DNA of 64,000 nt from Catenulispora sp. MAP5-51 (lineage in GTDB: Bacteria; Actinomycetota; Actinomycetes; Streptomycetales; Catenulisporaceae), in NCBI RefSeq assembly GCF_041261205.1, contig NZ_JBGCCH010000011.1, forward strand, positions 62,001 through 126,000, given 5' to 3'. This document shows, piece after piece, positions 58,184 through 64,000 of this stretch. The notes beneath the pieces were generated by a model. The model did not search any database. It saw only the letters and a list, made by a program, of their open reading frames with translations, and had not been told where the DNA came from. How positions within the stretch are numbered: the stretch's first letter is position 1; each line of letters begins with the position of its first letter. Made by a program: the position numbers and the translations under genes.

Positions 58184-59383
58184 TCACGCGGTCGCTTTGC
58201 GGTCCCAGTCCACCCGGAAGCGGTGGACGGGACCGAACATCTTCTCCGGCCGCAGGAACGTCCGCGTCGCGATCGGCATGATGAGGCCGAACACGAACTT
58301 GGCGGCCGGACCGGCGGTCTTGCCGTTGTTCGTCTTCACCGCCTGCTCCGAGATCTCCTCCACCCGCGGCCGCCGCAGGCCCTCGTACTTGGCCAGCGCC
58401 GCCGGCAGGTCGTCGATGTCGCGCAGGCAGCGCGCCAGTTCCAGCGCGCTCTCCAGGGCCAGCGAGGCACCCTGGCCGGAGCTGGAGGACGGCGCGTGCG
58501 CCGCGTCCCCGACCAGCACCATGCGGTCCCGGAACCAGTGCGGCAGCTTGGGCATCCGCTCCATCGGGCCGGTCAGCAGCATGGTGTCCTCGGTGGCGGA
58601 CTGGAACAGGCGGTTGCCGGGCCGGTCGTCGGCATGCGCGGCGCGCAGCTTGGCCAGCCACTCCCCCTTCGGCACGGCGCGGGCCTGGGCCAGCGTCATG
58701 GGCTTGTCCTGCGGGTGGTTGCTGAAGAAGACCTCTGAGCCGTCCGGCTGCGTCCAGTACCCGTAGAAGGAGTGCTTGCCGAAGGCGAAGCGCATCTCCT
58801 GGATGTCGCCGGGCTTGAAGGGCCCCTTGAGGTTCCCGAAGCCGAAGCTCATCAGGCCGGTGTACTCCGGCCCCGGCGCCTGCGGGTCGATCAGGGTGCG
58901 CACGGTCGAGCGGATGCCGTCGGCGCCGATCAGCAGGTCGGCGGTGGCGGTGCTGCCGTCCTCGAACCGCGCGGTGACGCCGCCGGCATGCTCCTCGACA
59001 CCGACCAGGCGCTTGCCGTCGTGGATGACGATGCCCTGCGCCGCGGCACCGGCCCGGATGGCGTCGAACAGGTCGGCGCGGTACATGACGCGGCTCGACG
59101 GCAGGTCCGGCAGCGAGGGCACGCGCATCAGGGTCTTGCCGTTGCCCTTCTCCATGACCATGGCGTGCAGCGGGTTGCCGACGGCCTCGACCGCGGCCCG
59201 CAGGCCCACGGTCTCCAGCGCGGCCAGGCCGTTGGGGGCGACGGTGAGCATGGCGCCGGACCGGTCTGTGGTCGCGTAGGCCTCGTAGACGGTGGCTTCT
59301 ATCCCGGCCTTGGCCAGGGCGAGGGCGGTGACGGGGCCGGCGATTCCGCCGCCGATGACGATGGCGTTCTTGATGGCTGTCAT
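58184..59383 (-). CDS. FAD-dependent monooxygenase (PHBH/UbiH-like)
   Basis: The 399-residue class A flavoprotein monooxygenase has AIVIGGGIAGPVTALALAKAG (dinucleotide fold), LLIGADGIRSTVR (DG motif) and RMVLVGDAAHAPSSSSGQGASLALESA (FAD ribityl-binding GD motif). It hydroxylates or epoxidises an aromatic or polyketide-like substrate; which is unknown. A 27-bp palindrome lies 18 nt upstream of ATG 59383. Regulators for such genes are usually adjacent, but none is here. Confidence 0.9.
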   Translation of the reverse strand: MTAIKNAIVIGGGIAGPVTALALAKAGIEATVYEAYATTDRSGAMLTVAPNGLAALETVGLRAAVEAVGNPLHAMVMEKGNGKTLMRVPSLPDLPSSRVMYRADLFDAIRAGAAAQGIVIHDGKRLVGVEEHAGGVTARFEDGSTATADLLIGADGIRSTVRTLIDPQAPGPEYTGLMSFGFGNLKGPFKPGDIQEMRFAFGKHSFYGYWTQPDGSEVFFSNHPQDKPMTLAQARAVPKGEWLAKLRAAHADDRPGNRLFQSATEDTMLLTGPMERMPKLPHWFRDRMVLVGDAAHAPSSSSGQGASLALESALELARCLRDIDDLPAALAKYEGLRRPRVEEISEQAVKTNNGKTAGPAAKFVFGLIMPIATRTFLRPEKMFGPVHRFRVDWDRKATA

Positions 59384-59400
59384 GAGGAGATAGTTACATG

Positions 59401-59427
59401 GAGACTAGTTGTAGTGCAACTAGTCTC
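59401..59427. promoter_or_regulatory. 27-bp operator palindrome of the FAD monooxygenase gene
   Basis: GAGACTAGTTG (59401-59411) and CAACTAGTCTC (59417-59427) are exact inverse complements around TAGTG. The ACTAGTTG core is of the TetR operator type. It lies at the promoter position for the monooxygenase gene (-18 from the ATG). Confidence 0.7.
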
Positions 59428-59442
59428 TGGAATTGCGCACGC

Positions 59443-59471
59443 AAAAGGGCGCCCCGTAGACGGGACGCCCT
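59443..59471 (-). terminator. Intrinsic terminator of the ftsW-murG-murC operon
   Basis: The arms 59446-59457 and 59460-59471 pair over 12 bp with one G-T or mismatched position. On the minus strand they are followed by TTTT (59443-59446). It lies 22 nt past the murC stop and marks a real end of the cell-wall operon before ftsQ. Confidence 0.75.
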
Positions 59472-59492
59472 GATCTCGAAGTGTGCTGCCGG

Positions 59493-60902
59493 TCAGGCCA
59501 GCAGCCTCAGCAGCCGCGGACCGATCTCGGTCACGTCGCCGGCCCCGACCGTCACCACCAGGTCGCCGGGACCGGCCAGCTCGGCCAGCCGCTGCGGCAC
59601 CAGGTCGAAGTCGGGCTCGAACACGCTCGCGGCGGCCGGGAGTCCGGTCTCGGCGGCGATCACGTCGCCGCCGACGCCGGGGATCGGCTTCTCGCCGTGC
59701 GCGTACACGTCCAGCACCACGACCGCGTCGGCGCCGCCGAGGGCCGGGCCGAACTCGTGCAGGAAGGTGTTGGTGCGGAAGTAGCGGTGCGGCTGGAAGG
59801 CGGCGATCACGCGGCCCTGGCCGGCCAGTTCGCGGGCCGCCGACAGGATCGAGGCGATCTCGGTCGGGTGGTGGCCGTAGTCGTCGTAGACCCGCACGCC
59901 GGCGGCCTCGCCGAGCAGCTGCATCCGGCGGCGCGCGCCGCTGAACCCCGCGACGCCCTCCAGGTACGGCTTGGCGTCCACGCCCAGGGCCAGCGCCACG
60001 CCGAGCGCGGCGGCGGCGTTGAGGGCGTTGTGCCGAGCGGGGATGCTCAGGGTGATCGGGCCGTGGGTGTCGGCGGCCGTGACCAGGGTGAAGGTCGGGT
60101 AGCCGCCGACGGTGCCGACGTCGGCGACCCGGATGTCGACGTCCTCGCCGGCGCCATAGGTCAGCACCCGGATCCCGCGCGCGGCGGTGCGCTCGGCGAT
60201 GGCCCGGGCGGCCGGGTCGTCGGCGTAGCAGACCAGGGTGCCCCCGGGCTCCAGGCGGTCGGCGAAGTCCTGGAACTCGGCGCGGACCTGCAGCACGTCG
60301 GCGAAGTGGTCGGGATGGTCGAGCTCGATGTTGGTGATGACCGAGACGTCCGGCCGGTAGTGCGTGAAGGTGCCGTCGGACTCGTCGGCCTCGGCGATGA
60401 GGATGTCGCCGGACCCGGCGTGCCCGGACTCCCCGGTCTCGCCGAGCTCGCCGCCGATGACGAAGCTCGGGTCCAGCCCGGCGTGCCGCAGCGCGACGGC
60501 GACCATCGAGGTGGTGGTGGTCTTGCCGTGCGTGCCGGCCACCGCCACCGACCGGTACCCGGGCATCAGCGAGGCCAGCGCGGAGGCCCGGTGCAGCACC
60601 CGCAGCCCGCGCGCCTTCGCCTCGACGATCTCGACGTTGTCGGCCGGGATGTCGCCGGAGACCACGACGGTGTCGACCCCGTCCAGATTCTCCGCCGCCT
60701 GCCCGATGGCGATGGTCGCACCGAGCGCCCGCAGCTCGCTGACGGTCGCGGTGTCCTTGATGTCGCTACCGGACAACGGCAGGCCGCGACCGAGCATCGC
60801 GCGAGCCAGCGGAGCCATGCCGACGCCGCCGATGCCGACCAGGTGGATGCGGCCGAGGTCGGCGGCGGGGACCACTTCGGCGGGGGCGGGGAAGCGGGTC
60901 AT
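59493..60902 (-). CDS. murC: UDP-N-acetylmuramate--L-alanine ligase MurC
   Basis: The 469-residue Mur ligase adds L-Ala to UDP-MurNAc with ATP. Motifs: IHLVGIGGVGMAPLA (N-terminal Rossmann), the P-loop GTHGKTTTTS (123-132), DESDGTFTHY, NIELDHPDHF and DDYGHHPTEI (ligand-binding domain). It overlaps the stop of murG by 4 nt and ends with a terminator. It is normally followed by ftsQ, but is not here. Confidence 0.96.
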   Translation of the reverse strand: MTRFPAPAEVVPAADLGRIHLVGIGGVGMAPLARAMLGRGLPLSGSDIKDTATVSELRALGATIAIGQAAENLDGVDTVVVSGDIPADNVEIVEAKARGLRVLHRASALASLMPGYRSVAVAGTHGKTTTTSMVAVALRHAGLDPSFVIGGELGETGESGHAGSGDILIAEADESDGTFTHYRPDVSVITNIELDHPDHFADVLQVRAEFQDFADRLEPGGTLVCYADDPAARAIAERTAARGIRVLTYGAGEDVDIRVADVGTVGGYPTFTLVTAADTHGPITLSIPARHNALNAAAALGVALALGVDAKPYLEGVAGFSGARRRMQLLGEAAGVRVYDDYGHHPTEIASILSAARELAGQGRVIAAFQPHRYFRTNTFLHEFGPALGGADAVVVLDVYAHGEKPIPGVGGDVIAAETGLPAAASVFEPDFDLVPQRLAELAGPGDLVVTVGAGDVTEIGPRLLRLLA

Positions 60903-62068
60903 CGGTCGCCGTCCTTGTTCTCGCCGTCCAGGATGTCTGTGGCCGTTCCGGCCGGTGCGGCGGCGACTTCGGCGGCCGACCCCGGCCGCTTCTTCCCCGC
61001 CGCGGCGAACACCAGGTCGACGATCTTCTCGTCCGCGTCCCGGATCCCGAACCGCCGCGCGGCCTGGCTCATCGTCGTCAGGCGCTCGCGGTCGAGCAGC
61101 AGCGGCACCACGTTCGCGGCGAACCACTGCGGGGTCAGGGCCGCGTCGTCGATCAGCAGCCCGCCGCCGGCCTCGACCACCGGCGCGGCGTTCAGGCGCT
61201 GCTCGCCGTTGCCCACCGGGAGCGGCACGTACACCGAGGGCAGCCCGACCGCGGCCAGCTCGCTGCAGGTCATCATCCCGCTGCGGGTCATCGCCAGGTC
61301 GGCGGCCGCGTAGGCGAGGTCCATCCGGTCCACGTAGGGCCGCGCCACGTACGGCGGGCCCGCGGGGTCCTGCTCTATCCACACCGAGTTCTTGTCGCCG
61401 TAGGAGTGCAGCACCTGGATCCCGGCGTCGTGCAGGGCCTTCACCGAGGCGACCATCGTGTCGTTCAGCCGCCGCGCGCCCTGCGAGCCGCCGGTGACCA
61501 GCAGCGTGGGGCGGTCGGGGTCCAGGCCGAAGGCCTTGCGGGCCTCGGCGCGCACGGCCGCGCGGTCCAGGCCGGTGATGGCCGGGCGCAGCGGCATGCC
61601 CACGCAGGTGGCGCCGGGCATCGGGACCGCCGGGTTGCCGGTGAGCACGTGGTCGGTGAACTTGGCGCCGACGCGGTTGGCCAGGCCCGGGCGGATGTTC
61701 GCCTCGTGCACGACGATCGGCCGCTTGGCCCGGCGCGCGGCCAGGTAGGCCGGCAGCGCGACGTAGCCGCCGAAGCCGATGACGACGTCCGCGTCCACGT
61801 CCATGATCACCTGCTGCGCCGCCTTGACCGTGCCGAGCAGCCGCGAGGGCAGCGTCAGCAGCGAGGCCGAGGGCTTGCGCGGCAGCGGGACGGCCGGGAT
61901 CAGGCGCAGCTCGTACCCGCGGGCCGGGATGAGCTTGGTGTCCAGGCCCTTCTCGGTGCCGAGCATCGTGACCCCGATCGAGGGGTCGGCACGCCGCAGG
62001 GCGTCCGCGGTGTTCAGGGCGGGTTCGATATGCCCGGCGCTGCCGCCGCCGGCGATGACCACATGCAC
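60899..62068 (-). CDS. murG: UDP-N-acetylglucosamine transferase MurG
   Basis: The 389-residue GT28 enzyme converts lipid I to lipid II at the inner membrane face. MHVVIAGGGSAGHIEPAL is the first G-loop, VHEANIRPGLANR the donor/acceptor loop, LLVTGGSQGARRLNDTM the second G-loop and DLAMTRSGMMTCSELAAVGLPSVYVPLP the UDP-GlcNAc site. It is encoded 9 nt after ftsW and overlaps murC by 4 nt. The C-terminal extension (about 30 residues, PGSAAEVAAAPAGTATD) is poorly conserved. Confidence 0.96.
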   Translation of the reverse strand: MHVVIAGGGSAGHIEPALNTADALRRADPSIGVTMLGTEKGLDTKLIPARGYELRLIPAVPLPRKPSASLLTLPSRLLGTVKAAQQVIMDVDADVVIGFGGYVALPAYLAARRAKRPIVVHEANIRPGLANRVGAKFTDHVLTGNPAVPMPGATCVGMPLRPAITGLDRAAVRAEARKAFGLDPDRPTLLVTGGSQGARRLNDTMVASVKALHDAGIQVLHSYGDKNSVWIEQDPAGPPYVARPYVDRMDLAYAAADLAMTRSGMMTCSELAAVGLPSVYVPLPVGNGEQRLNAAPVVEAGGGLLIDDAALTPQWFAANVVPLLLDRERLTTMSQAARRFGIRDADEKIVDLVFAAAGKKRPGSAAEVAAAPAGTATDILDGENKDGDR

Positions 62069-62077
62069 CCGGCCACC

Positions 62078-63331
62078 CTATCGGTCGGCGGGGGCCGATT
62101 CCGGACGCGGTGCGGTGACGCCGCGGTCGCGGACCGTGGCCGGGTCGATCGGCTCCGGGCGCCGTCTGGCGAAGGACATGAGCATCCCCACCGCCGTCAA
62201 CGAGGGCAGCAGCGACGACCCGCCGTAGGAGACGAAGGGCAACGGCACCCCCGCGATCGGCAGCACGCCGGTCACCGCCCCCAGGTTGATCATCATCTGC
62301 GCGGCCAGCCAGACCGTGACCGAGGCCGAGACCAGCCGCACGAACGGATCGTCGGTCCGCAGCGCCATCCGGATCCCGGCGTAGGACAGCGTGAGGAACA
62401 GCGCCAGCACCGTCAGCGCGCCGATCAGCCCCAACTCCTCGCCGATGATGGCGAAGATCATGTCGGTCTGCACCTCGGGCAGCTGCCCCCACCGCTGCTT
62501 GCTGGCGCCCAGCCCCTCCCCGAACCAGCCGCCGCTGGCCAGCGCCTGGAAGGCGTGGATGGCCTGATACCCGGTCCCGCCGGGGTCGTTCTCCGGGCTG
62601 AGGAAGTTGGTGAACCGGCGCACCCGCGAGGGCCGCATCAAGATGGCCAGCGTCGCCAGGCCCATCGCGGAAGCCACCATGATCGAGAACAGCCGCCCCG
62701 GGGCCCCGGCCGTGAACAGCAGGCAGAACACGATGGCGACGATGATTATCGAGGTCCCCATGTCCCCGCCCATCATCACCAGCGCGATGATCACCACGGC
62801 CCCCGGCACCAGCGGCACCAGCAGGTGGTCCCAGGTGGTGAGCAGCTTCTCCTTGCGCACCAGCAGGTCGGCGCCCCACAGCACCAGCGCCAGCTTGGCG
62901 AACTCACTGGGCTGCACCGTCAGCGGCCCGATGATCAGCCAGTTCTTGTTCCCGTTGTGCGAGGACCCGATGGCCAGCACCAGCAGCAGCGCCAGCACGG
63001 TCCCCACGAGCGCCGGATAGGCCAGCGTCCGGTACGCCTTCGGCGGCAGCCGCGAGGCCCCCCACATGAGCATGAGCCCCAGCACCGCGGAGATCGCCTG
63101 GTTCTGGATCGAGGAGAACATCGGCCGCCCGTTGACCATGTTGTTCACACTCGAGGCCGAGAACACCTCCAGCAGCCCGATCCCGAGCAGCAGCAGCACC
63201 GCCCCGACGAGCAGGTAGTACGACGTGAGTTCGAGGTCGAACAGCGATTTCAGAACCGCGCGACGGGCCCGCAGCACCCGGACGGCGTTCTTCAACGGCG
63301 ACGCCGGCGGGCCCGAGGCCTGTTCACTCAT
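62078..63331 (-). CDS. ftsW: FtsW/RodA-family septal peptidoglycan polymerase
   Basis: The 417-residue SEDS protein has about ten membrane spans. Motifs: NQAISAVLGLMLMWGASRLP, GNKNWLIIGPLTVQPSEFAKLALVLWGA, GGDMGTS, FGEGLGASKQRWGQLPEVQTDMIFAIIGEELGL and GVPLPFVSYGGSSLLPSLTAVGMLM. It polymerises lipid II with FtsI at the septum. It heads the operon here: murD is not upstream, and the intergenic region at 63332 faces a divergent gene. AAGGA lies only 2 nt before the ATG, so initiation may be weak or leaderless. Confidence 0.95.
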   Translation of the reverse strand: MSEQASGPPASPLKNAVRVLRARRAVLKSLFDLELTSYYLLVGAVLLLLGIGLLEVFSASSVNNMVNGRPMFSSIQNQAISAVLGLMLMWGASRLPPKAYRTLAYPALVGTVLALLLVLAIGSSHNGNKNWLIIGPLTVQPSEFAKLALVLWGADLLVRKEKLLTTWDHLLVPLVPGAVVIIALVMMGGDMGTSIIIVAIVFCLLFTAGAPGRLFSIMVASAMGLATLAILMRPSRVRRFTNFLSPENDPGGTGYQAIHAFQALASGGWFGEGLGASKQRWGQLPEVQTDMIFAIIGEELGLIGALTVLALFLTLSYAGIRMALRTDDPFVRLVSASVTVWLAAQMMINLGAVTGVLPIAGVPLPFVSYGGSSLLPSLTAVGMLMSFARRRPEPIDPATVRDRGVTAPRPESAPADR

Positions 63332-63833
63332 GGTCCTTAGGGTAGCCAGCCACCGGTGGACGCGGCGTCAGCTTGGGACGGGGTGTCGGGGCGGTGGGTT
63401 TAGCACACGAAACACGGGTGGTTGTGACTTGCTATAACTGTGCGATTGCGCCCGGCGTGGTGTGGATGCGGTTTGTTCGTGGGCTGACAGGCACAGGCGT
63501 TTCATGACAACAATCCGGGACAAACCCGATCCGTGGTGGCGACGACGTCCACTCCGCACGGCACAGCGGCGGCCGGGCAGTGTGTGCGTGAGGTGCGGGA
63601 ACCGTTCCCACGAAGCCGTAAAAAAGCCTGTAAGCCCCCATACAGACCATGAAGACCCAAAAAGTCATCTTCACCCCCTTCTCCACAAGCGACCACCCCG
63701 GCCCAGCCCGCGCCCGAAGGAACAGCGGCTACAGTGGGCCTTCGTATTGCCTCTGCCGCATGCCGTATCGTCTTCGCGCGCCGCACAGGCAATGCCTTGT
63801 TATGCCCGTAGCCGCTTCGGGGGTCCGTACTGC
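63332..63833. promoter_or_regulatory. Divergent intergenic region upstream of ftsW (about 500 bp)
   Basis: A stretch with visibly lower GC than the rest of the window, carrying AT-rich tracts (for example TATAAC near 63431, GTAAAAAAGC near 63618). It probably holds the promoter of the ftsW-murG-murC operon and of the gene starting at 63834. A minus-strand frame with a GGAG-like start at 63668 gives only a 78-codon peptide without family features. I saw no riboswitch or RNA gene. Confidence 0.4.
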
Positions 63834-64000
63834 ATGCCGCTCATACCCGCTGCCATCGGCCCCGTTCGCGACGCCGGTAAGGCCGCGTACACCTCTTTGC
63901 GCCGGGGCGAGCGCGTCAGGTATTCGGGCATCGCTTCCCAACACCTCCGCATCCCGCGCGGCAAGACGCTGGCCGTGGTCGGCGTCGTGGCCTTCGTGCT
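63834..64000 (+). CDS. N-terminal part of an envelope protein gene (cut by window edge)
   Basis: From ATG 63834, with GGGGGT upstream, an open frame continues to the window end without a stop. It begins MPLIPAAIGPVRDAGKAA, continues with basic residues, and ends RGKTLAVVGVVAFVL, a basic-hydrophobic pattern typical of a signal anchor or secretion signal. An earlier ATG at 63792 is also in frame. The product could be a secreted or membrane-anchored protein such as a resuscitation-promoting factor, but the visible part cannot show this. Confidence 0.4.
   Translation, partial: MPLIPAAIGPVRDAGKAAYTSLRRGERVRYSGIASQHLRIPRGKTLAVVGVVAFV

Noticed and set aside
63432-63686. Minus-strand frame MTFWVFMVCMGAYRLF and following
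   Set aside because: A GGAG-like sequence precedes an ATG at about 63668, but the 78-residue peptide has no family features and low-GC codon use unlike other genes.

Overview
The window is chromosomal DNA of a high-GC actinobacterium, with about 70 percent GC and strong G/C preference at third codon positions. It carries a Wag31-type divIVA, sepF, a mycothiol-dependent enzyme family member, a PimB-like mannosyltransferase and a class II DAHP synthase. From memory, the order of the left third (DAHP synthase, phosphofructokinase, MacRS-like two-component system, plsC, esterase, glucokinase, ArsA-like ATPase, SRPBCC protein, acyl-CoA ligase) and of the right third (divIVA to ftsW) resembles the corresponding Streptomyces regions. 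The many short accessory genes suggest a relative such as Catenulispora or Actinospica; this is inference. I saw no rRNA, tRNA, CRISPR array, insertion sequence or prophage.

Layout. 1-8.1 kb: end of a membrane protein gene, an HNH-like protein with Lys/Ala tails, threonine aldolase, DAHP synthase, a NarL-type two-component system, an SMP-30-like protein and phosphofructokinase. 8.3-21.5 kb: a secreted hydrolase, a DinB-fold enzyme, the plsC-macS-macR-GNAT operon, an esterase with a membrane protein, then glucokinase in an operon with an ArsA-like ATPase and an SRPBCC protein, and an acyl-CoA ligase. 21.6-43 kb: accessory genes, many arranged as a regulator beside a divergent or co-transcribed enzyme (AraC/VOC, TetR/P450, ArsR-like/hydrolase, XRE/SDR, HxlR/reductase), with palindromic operators in several of the gaps. 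It also holds a UvrA-like ATPase, two glycosyltransferases, a Ser/Thr kinase and a frameshifted HEAT-repeat gene. 43-51 kb: NYN protein, rhomboid protease, AsnC-type sensor, then divIVA-yggT-sepF-yggS-pgeF-ftsZ-ftsQ. 52-59.4 kb: a 7.4 kb block of unrelated genes, including a secreted S53 peptidase and a flavin monooxygenase, separating ftsQ from murC. 59.5-63.3 kb: murC-murG-ftsW. 63.3-64 kb: a long intergenic stretch and the start of a divergent gene.

Cell-wall synthesis and division are the main theme of the right half: ftsW, murG and murC supply precursor and septal synthase, ftsQ/ftsZ/sepF form the ring, divIVA directs polar growth, and pgeF and the NlpC/P60 hydrolase act on peptidoglycan. 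The murD, mraY, murE, murF and ftsI genes expected upstream of ftsW are not in the window. The left half links central carbon metabolism (glucokinase, phosphofructokinase, DAHP synthase) with lipid genes (plsC, acyl-CoA ligase).

Most unusual patterns: (1) short perfect duplications straddling the stop codons of at least five unrelated genes; (2) the interrupted division cluster, with a strong terminator after murC; (3) an 18-bp inverted repeat that buries the start codon of an endonuclease-like gene; (4) several genes with a -10 hexamer 6-7 nt before the ATG, indicating leaderless transcripts.
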